Assembly (NCBI RefSeq): GCF_900100315.1
Contig: NZ_FNFF01000008.1
Span: forward strand, 292,448 to 356,447
Source of the DNA: Streptomyces indicus
GTDB taxonomy: Bacteria > Actinomycetota > Actinomycetes > Streptomycetales > Streptomycetaceae
DNA: 64,000 bases
Direction of reading: 5' to 3'
Each line of letters begins with the position of its first letter. Position 1 is the stretch's first letter. Positions 45,983-55,071 of the stretch are shown in pieces. The position numbers and the translations under genes were made by a program. Below the pieces are notes generated by a model, which was given only the letters and a program-made list of their open reading frames with translations, was not told the DNA's origin and searched no databases.

Positions 45983-47293
45983 ATGCCTATCCGATCCCGG
46001 AGGAACGTTTCCTCCTCGAAAGCCAGCGGAGCGCGCCGCTCGTCGGCCAAGCTCTGGGGCATCGCGGCTGGCGGCGCGGCCGTGGTCACCGCGGCCGGGG
46101 TGGTCGTCAGCATGACGACGGGCACCCCTCCGGCCACGGCACCCTCCGAGTCGGCACCCGCCCACTCGGCTCCGCAGGCGAGCGGGGAAGGCGTGCGGGA
46201 GCTGCACGGCGTCCCCGTCGGCTACCCGCACACTCGATCCGGCGCCAAGGCGGCAGCGGCCAACTACACGACGGTCAGCGGGAGCTCGCAGTTCCTCACG
46301 GACAAGGACGCGCGGCACCGTGCGGTGGCAGTTATGGCGGCCAAGGGCTCGGCTGATGCGGCGGTGAAGAAGGCCGACCACGCTGCCGAGGACGCGGTCG
46401 CCTCCCTGCGGGGCGACACCTCCAAGGTCTCCGTGAAGAAGACCGTCGCGCGTACCGGTGTCCTCTCGGCGCATGTCCTGGGCTTCGACGCCCACGGGGC
46501 GATGGTGCGGCTGTGGACGACGACGGTTCGCGGCAGCACGGCCGGGCACGCGACACCGAAGACGGGTTTCCAGTCGGTGACGGTCACCCTCACCTGGGAG
46601 TCCGACGACTGGAAGCTGAAGGACAGTTCGGCCTCGACGGGACTGGTCGCTCCGATCGACGTGCGGCAGGCATCCAACGTACCGGGCGACTTCTCGGACT
46701 ACGTTCCGGCCGCTGCAGAAGACCCCGTGCTGAGCGGCGCCGAAGACCGCAGTGGATTCCCGGCACCGTACGGACACAACGAGCGCGGCGCGCGTGCCGC
46801 TGCCGTCAGCGCCACCATGCTCTACGGCGACCCTCGGTTCTTCACCGATGAGGACTGGCGGCACCGGATGCTGTCGGCCACGGCCGCGTCGAGCGTGCTG
46901 CACTCGGTCACCTCGGACACCGACTCGACGGCTCGTCTGGTCATGGAGAACCGCGGTGTCGGCGCGGACGGGACGACCGTCGACGGCAGCGAGCTGATCA
47001 CGCGGACGGCGGCGCTCGCCACCCGCTCGATCTCCTACTCCGACCAGGCCGCGAGCGTGGAGCTGTGGACGGCGTCGGTGGGGGGCGTCGCCGGGAAGGA
47101 CGAGACGCAGCGCCCGCAGGTCGCCTTCCTGCGGATGACCGTGGATCTGGTCTGGGAGGACGGCACCTGGAAGACGACGGCCGTCACGCCGTCCGAACCG
47201 CTCGTGCCGTCTCCGCCGGCCATGGAGGAGGCGGCCCCGGCCGACAGCTTCGCGGACGTGGGGGGTGCCAGCAATGCGCCTGCGACTGCGTGA
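45983..47293 (+). CDS. Membrane-anchored protein with two tandem VirB8/NTF2-like domains
   Basis: 436 residues. A basic N-terminus and one membrane helix (about 25-45) precede two related units of about 150-170 residues. The pattern PHTRSGAKAAAANY...FLTDKDARHR in the first recurs as GHNERGARAAAVSA...FFTDEDWRHR in the second, so the gene arose by internal duplication. Each unit ends with a Trp-Lys strand. Probable channel scaffold at the outer face of the membrane. Confidence 0.7.
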   Translation: MPIRSRRNVSSSKASGARRSSAKLWGIAAGGAAVVTAAGVVVSMTTGTPPATAPSESAPAHSAPQASGEGVRELHGVPVGYPHTRSGAKAAAANYTTVSGSSQFLTDKDARHRAVAVMAAKGSADAAVKKADHAAEDAVASLRGDTSKVSVKKTVARTGVLSAHVLGFDAHGAMVRLWTTTVRGSTAGHATPKTGFQSVTVTLTWESDDWKLKDSSASTGLVAPIDVRQASNVPGDFSDYVPAAAEDPVLSGAEDRSGFPAPYGHNERGARAAAVSATMLYGDPRFFTDEDWRHRMLSATAASSVLHSVTSDTDSTARLVMENRGVGADGTTVDGSELITRTAALATRSISYSDQAASVELWTASVGGVAGKDETQRPQVAFLRMTVDLVWEDGTWKTTAVTPSEPLVPSPPAMEEAAPADSFADVGGASNAPATA

Positions 47294-48905
47294 CGACGCC
47301 CCCGGCCTGCTGACCATCGAGCGGGGAGCGCCGGGTCGCTGGCGCCGCCGCCTCCAGGCGGTGGCGATGGTCAACGTGATCATCGGGTTCGTGTTTGTGC
47401 CCTCGGCGGTGGCCAATCCCTTCTGCTACATCCCGATGGTGTGTGAGGCGAAGGCGGCCATCGACTTCGTCAAGGACCCGCTGGGGTTCCTGCTCCAGAA
47501 GCTCACCGAGGCGAACATCTGGTTCCTGCGCAAGATGCTGGAGCTGATCCAGAACACCACGAAGATCGACCTGACGAGCCCCGGCTTCCTGAAGCAGTAC
47601 GCGATCATCTTCGCGGCCTCCAGCCTGCTCACCGTGGCCCTCTGGTTGATCGCCGTGGCCAAGCGAGCGGTCCGCGGAGTCGCCCTGACCACCGCCGTGT
47701 CCGAGGCGATCGGCTTCCTGCTCCTCCAGTTCGTGGTCAACGCCATGACGCCGGGCGCAATCGCGCTGCTGATGAAGGCCATTGACGAAGTCACGGCGGT
47801 CTTCGAGCCGTACGCGACGAGCAACTTCAAACCGTTCCTGGAGAACATCCTCAAGGTCATGGCAGCCAACCCCACGGAGGGCGTGGGACAGCTGCTGGTC
47901 GTCAACCTCATCATGATGTGCGGCGCCCTGCTGATGTGGATCGAGCTGCTGATCCGCAGCGCGGCCATCTACGTGGCCGTCGCGCTCGGGCCGATCGTCA
48001 ACGCCGGGCTGGTCGATCGCGACCTGTGGGGCAAGTCGAAGAAGTGGTTCGGCGCCATCTTCGCCATCGGCCTGAGTAAACCGATCTTGTTCGCCCTGCT
48101 GGGACTGGGCGGCGCGATCCTCAGCGACACCTCGGGGAGCATGTCCGACGCGGTCTCCAAGACCCTGGTCGGCGCGTTGATCCTCCTGCTCGCCGTATTC
48201 GCGTCCGCCACCCTCTACAAGTGGGTGCCCGCCTTCGGCGACGAGATGGCCAGCCTCCACCATGACCGCAAGAGTGCACAGTCCTCCGGCCCGGCCGCCG
48301 CGATCGACGGCCCCGCCCAGCACGCCAACAGGGCGATGGGTGCTCGTGTCCAGGACTCCTTGGTCGGCGGCTCCAAGACCGCTGGCGCCAAGGCCGCTGG
48401 CGCGAAGATGGGCGGCGGAACTGCTGTGGCCGGACCGGTCGCGGCCGGGGCCGCCATTGCCAAGGCCGGTGTCGACATGGCGAAGAACAAGGCCACCAGC
48501 TCCCCGGGCGCGCAGGGCACCGACGCCGCAGGCGGCGGCAAGCCCGAACAGCCCGAAAGCCAGCAGGGCGGCGAGGACACCGCCGGAACGTCCGGTGCAC
48601 CGGCCGCCGCTCGTCCCCAGGGAGCGACCTCCGACCCGGTCGTCAGCTCCTCTCCGGACTGGTCCTCGGCCGGTGGCCACGCCTCGGCCGGACGCGCACC
48701 GGAAGCCAACGGGGCACCGAGCACAGCACAGCCGTCCTCCCCGCCGTCAATCGGCACGGGAACCTCGGGCCCGACACCACCCGCCTCCCCCTCCTCCGCA
48801 TCAGGAACCACCTCGGGCACCGGGCCCTCCGTCACGCCCCCGCCGCCGTCGCGGCCCTCGGGCGGCCAGGCACCCGGACGACCGAACCCCAGCAAGGATC
48901 AGTGA
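47274..48905 (+). CDS. VirB6/TrbL-like channel protein
   Basis: 543 residues. An N-terminal signal-like helix is followed by five or six helices to about residue 325 (FLKQYAIIFAASSLLTVAL, AIYVAVALGPIVNAGL, TLVGALILLLAVFAS). The C-terminal 200 residues are Ala/Gly/Pro/Ser-rich and disordered, with a small internal repeat AGAKAAGAKMG. It overlaps the end of the previous gene. Topology fits the inner-membrane channel of a conjugative T4SS. Confidence 0.82.
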   Translation: MRLRLRDDAPGLLTIERGAPGRWRRRLQAVAMVNVIIGFVFVPSAVANPFCYIPMVCEAKAAIDFVKDPLGFLLQKLTEANIWFLRKMLELIQNTTKIDLTSPGFLKQYAIIFAASSLLTVALWLIAVAKRAVRGVALTTAVSEAIGFLLLQFVVNAMTPGAIALLMKAIDEVTAVFEPYATSNFKPFLENILKVMAANPTEGVGQLLVVNLIMMCGALLMWIELLIRSAAIYVAVALGPIVNAGLVDRDLWGKSKKWFGAIFAIGLSKPILFALLGLGGAILSDTSGSMSDAVSKTLVGALILLLAVFASATLYKWVPAFGDEMASLHHDRKSAQSSGPAAAIDGPAQHANRAMGARVQDSLVGGSKTAGAKAAGAKMGGGTAVAGPVAAGAAIAKAGVDMAKNKATSSPGAQGTDAAGGGKPEQPESQQGGEDTAGTSGAPAAARPQGATSDPVVSSSPDWSSAGGHASAGRAPEANGAPSTAQPSSPPSIGTGTSGPTPPASPSSASGTTSGTGPSVTPPPPSRPSGGQAPGRPNPSKDQ

Positions 48906-48911
48906 CCCTCC

Positions 48912-50438
48912 ATGTCGACTCGTACGTATCAGTTCGGAAAGCACCGCCCCACGGGGCTGGTCGGCCGCCGCGACCTCGGCGAACAGGTCGTCCTCGGCGG
49001 CGGCGCCGTCACCGGCATCCTCTTCGGCTACCTCTTCAACGGCGTGACGGCTATCGCCGCAACGTGCCTGGTCCTGCCGATCCTGCTCGCCCTGGTCATC
49101 GTGTACGCCCCGTACCGGCCCAAGGGCACGTCCCAGCGGCGCACCCTCTACCGCTGGTGGCGGATCAACCGCTACCGCCGCAAGGCGCTCCGCCGTACCG
49201 GCGGCGTGTGGGTGTCCCCAGCTGTCGAGGCCGGCGTGCGTGCCAACGGCACGCCCCCGGACGCCGCTCTTGTGGAGCCGGAAGGCGTCACGGGCATGAC
49301 GTGGGTGCCGGTCACGGTCCGCGGTCAGCAGGCCGTGGTGGTCCTCCAGCCGGAGGCCGGGTGCGTCACAGCCACTCTGGAGATCGCCTCGCCCGGCCTC
49401 GGCGGCAAGGAAGTCGGTGAGCAGATCGTGGCCCTGGAGCGCTGGGGCGAACTCCTCGACGCCTTCGGGAACGTCGAAGAACACCCGGTGAAGCGCATCC
49501 AGGTCCTGGCCCGGCAGATGAAGTCGGACCCCTACGCCCACCAGCGTTACATCGCGCAGCGCGACGAGTCGGCCGCGACGACGGACGCCCCGCAGTGGTT
49601 GAAGGACTCGTACGACGTACTGGCCAACGCCGTCTCGACCAGCGCCGAGGAACACCGCTACTACATCACCATCCACGCCCGGTTCACCCGCGACCTGGCG
49701 GCCGAGGGCGCCGCCCGCGGTACTGGTGACGAAGGGATCGCCGCCGCAATGGCCGCGTACCTGGATGAGCTGTGGTCCCGCGCGGAGGACGCCGACCTCT
49801 CCGTGATCGCGCCCCTGGACGAGGGCCGGATGACCGCGTTCATCCGCAACTCCTACGACCCTGACCACGCCATCTGGGACACCGACCTCCGACAGGCGCA
49901 CGCCTTCCCCCGCAACGTCGACGTCCGCGACGGCGCCCACGTTGCCACCCGAGCGGCAGGCTCCACGGACAGCTGGTACCACGCCACGGCCGCCGTCGTC
50001 GGATGGCCCACGACCCCCGTCGGCCCCGACTTCCTCTCGCCTCTGCTGATCGGGATGCCCGACGTCATCCGCACCATTTCGATCACGCAGCAGCTCGAAC
50101 CCAACGACAAGGCCGTGGAGCGGATGCTCGCGGAGGACACGAACAACCAGGCCGAGATCGACCGCGACCGGAAGCGCGGCAAGAACATCGACCCGCGCGA
50201 CCAGATCGCCGCCAGCGCCACCGGATCACGCGGCATGACCCTGGCCTCCTCCGGCGCGGCCGGCTCCGCCGTCGTCGGCTACATCACCATCTCCTCGCGC
50301 AGCGCCGAAGAGCTGGAGCGCACCAAGCGCACCACCGCCTCCCGCGCCCGCAACGCGCACCTGCGGATCGAATGGCTCGACCTCGAACACGCCCGTGCCT
50401 TCGCCACGACCCTGCCCCTCGCCGGAGGCATCAAGTGA
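48912..50438 (+). CDS. SCO6880-family protein: PrgI-like membrane part plus VirB4 N-terminal domain
   Basis: 508 residues. Two helices (about 28-65) resemble PrgI, then a large cytoplasmic domain runs to the end. The C-terminus (TRARNAHLRIEWLDLEHARAF then ATTLPLAGGI) corresponds to the segment that in VirB4/TraC proteins lies just before the ATPase domain. The ATPase follows as a separate gene that overlaps this stop. Together they look like a VirB4 split in two. Confidence 0.85.
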   Translation: MSTRTYQFGKHRPTGLVGRRDLGEQVVLGGGAVTGILFGYLFNGVTAIAATCLVLPILLALVIVYAPYRPKGTSQRRTLYRWWRINRYRRKALRRTGGVWVSPAVEAGVRANGTPPDAALVEPEGVTGMTWVPVTVRGQQAVVVLQPEAGCVTATLEIASPGLGGKEVGEQIVALERWGELLDAFGNVEEHPVKRIQVLARQMKSDPYAHQRYIAQRDESAATTDAPQWLKDSYDVLANAVSTSAEEHRYYITIHARFTRDLAAEGAARGTGDEGIAAAMAAYLDELWSRAEDADLSVIAPLDEGRMTAFIRNSYDPDHAIWDTDLRQAHAFPRNVDVRDGAHVATRAAGSTDSWYHATAAVVGWPTTPVGPDFLSPLLIGMPDVIRTISITQQLEPNDKAVERMLAEDTNNQAEIDRDRKRGKNIDPRDQIAASATGSRGMTLASSGAAGSAVVGYITISSRSAEELERTKRTTASRARNAHLRIEWLDLEHARAFATTLPLAGGIK

Positions 50439-51871
50439 CTGACCTGCTCGACCTCGCCCCGCTGTCGCCGATGCACGAGACGGTGCGCCGTCCCCTCTAC
50501 ACCGAGACGACCACCAGCCAGGCCCTGTACCTGCCGATCGCCCCGCCGACCCTCGGCACGGCGGGCGCGATCATCGGCCGGGAGCTGTACTCGGGCAAGG
50601 CGTTCATCTACTGCCCGTTCTCGGCGTTCGGTGACGGCCTGCCCGGCGGCAACATGATCGTCATGGGGGACACGGGCCGGGGTAAGTCGGCCCTGACCAA
50701 GACCTACGCCGCCCGACAGATCCGCCTCGGGCGTCAGGTCGTCGTCCTCGACACCAAGGAGCAGAAGGAACGCGAGGAAGGCGAGTGGGCCGCGCTCGGC
50801 CGCTCGCTCACCGGCAAGGCCCCGGTGAAGTTCGCCCCCGGCGGTAGCCGGGGCGCCTCGTGCATCAACCCGATGGACCCGGCCATCGCGGGCAAGCGGC
50901 AAGTCGAGCTGGTGCGCACGATCGTTGAACTCGGTCTCGGCAAGGCCCTGGACGAGTTCGCCGGCTCTGCCCTGCGGATCGCGATCCGCAGGGCCCACCA
51001 GCGGGCGGGAGAACTCGGCCGCACCCCGGTCCTGGCCGACGTCTCCGCCGCGCTGCGGTCCCCGGAGGAGTCCGACGCGACGGCTAAGAAGCGTACGCGG
51101 GACGAACTTCTCGGTGACGGCCTGGAGGCGTCCTACGTCCTGGACCGGCTCTGCGGCAGCGAACAGGACGCGACCGGCGACCTGACGGGCATGCTCGACG
51201 GCCCGACCAGCCTGGGCGTGGATCTCGATGCCGACATGATCGTTTTCGACCTGACCAAGGTTCCGTCCGGCGGCGTCGCCATGACCATCCTCGTCGCCGT
51301 GATCTCGGTCTTCCTCGAAGAGGTCTGGCTGCGCCCGCTGTGCGAATGCGGGACGGAGCCGGGGCAGCACAACCGCGTCGTGGTCGACGCGAACTCCGGG
51401 GCCTGGGAGCTGGGGCCGAACCCCGGCTCCGGCTGCCGCCGCTACACGCAGCGCAAGCGCATCCTCGTCTGCGAGGAAGCCTGGCACATCCTCGGGACCC
51501 CCCAACTCGCCTCGCTGCTTGAGAAGTTCCTGAAATTCGCGCGGGGATACGGGCTGAGCTGCATCTTCATCGTTCATCACCTCTCCGACATTGACGACAG
51601 CCCGGAGACCCAAGCGGCGTTGAAGATGGCCGACACCATCGTGATCTACAGCCAGAAGAAGGCGGAGGCGGAAGCGACGGTGGCCCGGCTGGGTCTGCCG
51701 TCCTGGACGGCCGAGCACATCATGCGCCTGCGCCGCGGAATCGCGCTGTGGAAGGTCGGCGAGGTGATCTACCCCGGCGTCCAGCACCTCTTGGTGGAGG
51801 CCGAGCAGCACCTGTGCTTCTCCTCCGGCTCGATGTCCGACCTGACCAGCACCTCCCCGGACGCCGAATGA
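50435..51871 (+). CDS. VirB4-type T4SS ATPase (C-terminal half as separate gene)
   Basis: 478-residue ATPase. Walker A GDTGRGKS (78-85), Walker B region RILVCEEAWHIL, and the IFIVHHLSDID segment typical of VirB4. About 70 residues precede the P-loop, instead of the usual several hundred. The GTG start overlaps the SCO6880-family stop (GTGA). Drives channel assembly and substrate transfer. Confidence 0.9.
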   Translation: MTDLLDLAPLSPMHETVRRPLYTETTTSQALYLPIAPPTLGTAGAIIGRELYSGKAFIYCPFSAFGDGLPGGNMIVMGDTGRGKSALTKTYAARQIRLGRQVVVLDTKEQKEREEGEWAALGRSLTGKAPVKFAPGGSRGASCINPMDPAIAGKRQVELVRTIVELGLGKALDEFAGSALRIAIRRAHQRAGELGRTPVLADVSAALRSPEESDATAKKRTRDELLGDGLEASYVLDRLCGSEQDATGDLTGMLDGPTSLGVDLDADMIVFDLTKVPSGGVAMTILVAVISVFLEEVWLRPLCECGTEPGQHNRVVVDANSGAWELGPNPGSGCRRYTQRKRILVCEEAWHILGTPQLASLLEKFLKFARGYGLSCIFIVHHLSDIDDSPETQAALKMADTIVIYSQKKAEAEATVARLGLPSWTAEHIMRLRRGIALWKVGEVIYPGVQHLLVEAEQHLCFSSGSMSDLTSTSPDAE

Positions 51872-52254
51872 GCGGATACCGCCGCCCCTCAACCGCCGAC
51901 CCCTTCCACGCAGACTCGGAACGAGCCCTCGCCATGACCGTCACCACTGACCACACCACGCTTCCCGCCGACGAGCGCGCGGTGCGACAGGACATCGACC
52001 AGCTGCACGCCGAAGCGCTCGACCTCGCCCGGCGTATGAAGGAACTGGCCCTCGTGCTGGACCACGGCGACTACTCCGCCGCTGGAGGACGCGTACGTAC
52101 GGCCGTCGCCCACATCTGGCGAGCCGCCGAGGACCTGCACAGCGCCTTCCACACCGCGCCCCCGCGCTGTGCCGGGCCCGACGCGTCGATGTCGCGGCTG
52201 TGCGGCCGGCGGATGCGCTACCTGGCGGCCCGCGTCGCCCGGAGGGCCGAGTAA
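51868..52254 (+). CDS. Hypothetical protein of the transfer operon
   Basis: 128 residues, mostly helical (RQDIDQLHAEALDLARRMKE). No domain recognised. Overlaps VirB4 (ATGA) and touches the next gene, so co-translated with T4SS components. Confidence 0.65.
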   Translation: MSGYRRPSTADPFHADSERALAMTVTTDHTTLPADERAVRQDIDQLHAEALDLARRMKELALVLDHGDYSAAGGRVRTAVAHIWRAAEDLHSAFHTAPPRCAGPDASMSRLCGRRMRYLAARVARRAE

Positions 52255-52517
52255 TGGACATCATGCCCGGCGGCATCTCCCTTGTCCTGTACGCCGTGAC
52301 GGCCGTGTGCGCGGTAGCCCTGGTGACGCTCTGGTTCCTGCTGAACCGCGGACGGCGCAACGCCGGATTCGCGAGCAAGGGACAGCTCAAGCGCCAGATG
52401 TCGGCCAAAGCAGTCCTGAAGGCCACCGAGATCCGCCCCTCCCTCACCAGCGACGACCGCCACCCCAGCCGCGCAACCAGGGTGAGCTTCGCGAAGGACC
52501 GCCCCGCCGGTCGCTGA
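52254..52517 (+). CDS. Membrane segment of a split coupling protein (T4CP N-terminus)
   Basis: 87 residues: one helix (about 9-30), then NRGRRNAGFASKGQLKRQMS and AKAVLKATEIRPSL. This sequence corresponds to the region that in actinobacterial VirD4/TraG-type coupling proteins links the membrane anchor to the ATPase. Here the ATPase is a separate gene 43 bp downstream that lacks any membrane helix. Confidence 0.7.
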   Translation: MDIMPGGISLVLYAVTAVCAVALVTLWFLLNRGRRNAGFASKGQLKRQMSAKAVLKATEIRPSLTSDDRHPSRATRVSFAKDRPAGR

Positions 52518-52560
52518 CCCTCTTTCCTCGTCGCCCGCCCACCTCGCTCCGGAGTACGTC

Positions 52561-54009
52561 ATGCACCACCCCCTCGATCCTCACGATTTCGGCTACTCGC
52601 TGGGCACGTCGCAGCGCCCGAAGGGCGTCGAGCTGTGGTCCCGCGCCGACAAGGCATGCCGGGTCATCGGCCCGATGGGCAGCGGAAAGACTCTGCGGTT
52701 CTTCGCCCCGCTCGTCCGCAACTGGGCCGGGCCGGTCCTGGCCACCTCGACCAAGCCCGATCTGGTCGAACTGACCCTCGACGCGCGACAGCGGGACGGC
52801 CGCCCCGTCGCCGTCTTCGACCCGCAGAACATCGCGCCGAGCCTCCCGCGCTTCCGGTGGACGCCGATCAACGGCGCAGCCGACACGGAGGTGGCAATGA
52901 TGCGCGGGAAGGCGTTCGTCGCGGGCTCACGCACCCCCAACGGTGCGGCACAGTCCAGCGAGGGCAGCGCCTTCTACAAGGGGCAGGCGTCCAAGATCCT
53001 CGCTGCCTTCTTCCACGCCGCCGCCCTCGACGGCGCCTCACTCGCCTGGGTTCTGCGGTGGGCCCGCAAGCTGACCGACCCGGCACCCCTCGGCATCCTC
53101 AACGCTCACCCGGGCGCCGGCCCCGGTTGGGCGGACATGCTCCGCACGGCCACCACGGGCGACAGTCGCACCGTCGGCAACACCGCCTCGACCCTCGACG
53201 CGGCCCTCGAACCCTTCATGCACCAGTCGGTGATCAACGCCCTTCAGGGAGACGGAGAAGATCCCACGGACTTCGGCGCGTTCCTCGACGCCGGGGGCAC
53301 CCTCTACCTCCTCGGCAAGGACAGCGAGGTGAACAGCGTCGCGCCGCTGACCACCGCAATAGCCGAAGACCTTCTGGATTTCGCGGAGGCACACGCCCTC
53401 GCATCCCCGGCCGGGCGGCTCGACCCCGCACTACTCGCGGCCTTGGACGAGGCGCCGAACATCGCGCCTATCCCCTCCCTCCGCCAACGCGTCGCCGACG
53501 GTCGGGGCCGAGGCATCACAGTGGTCTACGGCCTCCAGGCGTGGGCGTCGGCTCGTGCCCGTTTCGGCGAGGACACCGCCAAGGAGCTGGCGGCCTTCAC
53601 CAACAACGTCATCGTCCTGCCCGGGGACAAGGACCCCGACTTCCTGAAAGACATGTCCGACCTGTGTGGTCAGGTCGAGCGAGAGCGCACGACGAAGACC
53701 ACGTCCGGCGGAGACCGCGGCGGCCACTCGACGGCCACGCACATGGCGCTCGAACCCGTCCTTCGAGGAGACGAGATCAGGGGCCTTCCCGAGGGTCACG
53801 CCCTGGTCCTCGCGGACAACCTCCCGCCGATCGTCACCCGGCTCGACGGCATGTGGACCTGGGATTCCTGGGCCGAGATCGAGGGTCACGTCCGTGACCT
53901 TCGAGCCGCCAATGAAGCCGAGCGGACCCTGCGGGCTACGGAGAAGAAGAACCGGGCCAAGGCCCACGCGGTGGCGTGGGCCGGCCGTGAAGGAGCGGCT
54001 GCCGCATGA
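52561..54009 (+). CDS. VirD4/TraG-type coupling ATPase (soluble part)
   Basis: 482 residues. Walker A GPMGSGKT (37-44) follows a family-typical SRADKACRVIGP strand; Walker B LDEAPN lies at about 295-300. The C-terminal part holds RGITVVYGLQAWASA and the all-alpha region. Coupling proteins bring the processed DNA to the channel. No transmembrane helix is present, unlike typical TraG. Stop overlaps the next gene. Confidence 0.9.
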   Translation: MHHPLDPHDFGYSLGTSQRPKGVELWSRADKACRVIGPMGSGKTLRFFAPLVRNWAGPVLATSTKPDLVELTLDARQRDGRPVAVFDPQNIAPSLPRFRWTPINGAADTEVAMMRGKAFVAGSRTPNGAAQSSEGSAFYKGQASKILAAFFHAAALDGASLAWVLRWARKLTDPAPLGILNAHPGAGPGWADMLRTATTGDSRTVGNTASTLDAALEPFMHQSVINALQGDGEDPTDFGAFLDAGGTLYLLGKDSEVNSVAPLTTAIAEDLLDFAEAHALASPAGRLDPALLAALDEAPNIAPIPSLRQRVADGRGRGITVVYGLQAWASARARFGEDTAKELAAFTNNVIVLPGDKDPDFLKDMSDLCGQVERERTTKTTSGGDRGGHSTATHMALEPVLRGDEIRGLPEGHALVLADNLPPIVTRLDGMWTWDSWAEIEGHVRDLRAANEAERTLRATEKKNRAKAHAVAWAGREGAAAA

Positions 54010-54512
54010 TCGAGACCCTGACCCACTTCGAGCCCTTTCCCGAGCCGCCCGCACTGATCTTGGAGTACATCGCGGAGCGGAGCACGGAGGAGTCCGTGGC
54101 CGCCGACGGTCCCGTCCCGTGGGACATCGGCGCCCTGTCAGCAGAACTGATCAAGCCGATGCCCGCGTGGCTCGATTCCGTGTGCCGTTGGCTGAACCGG
54201 ACGTACGCCTGGCAGCCGCAGGACGTCATCCCGCCCTGCTGGGCGAAGCACGAGGGCCTGGCATACGAGATCGCGGCCCTGGCCTTCGCCAGGGGAGACG
54301 CGTACGCGGAGGCGGGCTCGTCCGTGATCTGGCACGAGCAGTACGACCGCTTCCTCACCCGAATGAACAAGTCGTTGGGCAAAGCAGGCGACGAATGCCG
54401 CGTCGGCAGGCACGACGACCGTCCGGCGCGTTTCCAGCTCGCGGCCTGGCCCACGGCCAAGGGCGAGGAGACGGGATCTGCGGGACGAGTCGAGGAGATG
54501 GTGGCCGGATGA
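54006..54512 (+). CDS. DUF4913-like protein
   Basis: 168 residues. The core (SVCRWLNRTYAWQPQDVIPP, CWAKHEGLAYEIAALAFA) resembles DUF4913, a family found beside transfer genes of actinobacterial elements. Function unknown. Overlaps both neighbours by a few bases. Confidence 0.65.
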   Translation: MIETLTHFEPFPEPPALILEYIAERSTEESVAADGPVPWDIGALSAELIKPMPAWLDSVCRWLNRTYAWQPQDVIPPCWAKHEGLAYEIAALAFARGDAYAEAGSSVIWHEQYDRFLTRMNKSLGKAGDECRVGRHDDRPARFQLAAWPTAKGEETGSAGRVEEMVAG

Positions 54513-54946
54513 TGAGGGACCCGAACATGGTCTTCTCGACGGACCCTCGTCACGGACTGGTGGCGCGAAGCGGCTGGGAGCAGGAGGAAGCCCGGACCGT
54601 GCTCCGTGATCTCGGTTGGGAGTGGACGGAGGAACTGCACGCCCTCGTCCCACCGGACGACGTGCCGGAGGTCGACGCCGGCCTTCGGGCAGTGGAGGAA
54701 CTGCACCTGCATGGGCACCGGACCGGGTACGCCGTGGGGCCTTACGGCACGATGCGGTTGACCCTGGATCGCGCGGAGCAGGTGTTCACGAAGGCCGCCG
54801 CCCGGGAGCCTGGTGAGGTCACCCCCGACCCGGGCGCGCAAAATGATCAGCCTGGAAGAGCGGTCACCAGGCGGCCTACGTACGGGGGAGTACCCCCTTC
54901 AGAAGGGCCGGTTGAACCCGACGGGCCCGAGTCCCCAGCAATCTAG
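54509..54946 (+). CDS. Hypothetical protein, last gene of the transfer operon
   Basis: 145 residues, no named domain. The first 90 residues are compact (VFSTDPRHGLVARSGWEQEE, LRDLGWEWTEELHALVPPD), followed by a disordered tail. Overlaps the preceding stop (ATGA). A hairpin terminator lies 35 bp downstream. Confidence 0.6.
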   Translation: MMRDPNMVFSTDPRHGLVARSGWEQEEARTVLRDLGWEWTEELHALVPPDDVPEVDAGLRAVEELHLHGHRTGYAVGPYGTMRLTLDRAEQVFTKAAAREPGEVTPDPGAQNDQPGRAVTRRPTYGGVPPSEGPVEPDGPESPAI

Positions 54947-54980
54947 AACGCCCTCCGGCAAGAGCCCGTACCTGTCCTTC

Positions 54981-55015
54981 AGCGTTCGAGGAGCCCTAGG
55001 GGTTCCTCGAACGCT
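54981..55015. terminator. Terminator after the transfer operon
   Basis: Arms AGCGTTCGAGGA and TCCTCGAACGCT, perfect 12-bp stem with an 11-base loop. It lies between the convergent transfer operon and HAD gene. Confidence 0.85.
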
Positions 55016-55071
55016 GCTGCCGTTCGTTGGCCGGCGTGACGTCCCCCGGCGAGCTGTTTCGCTCTGTTCGT

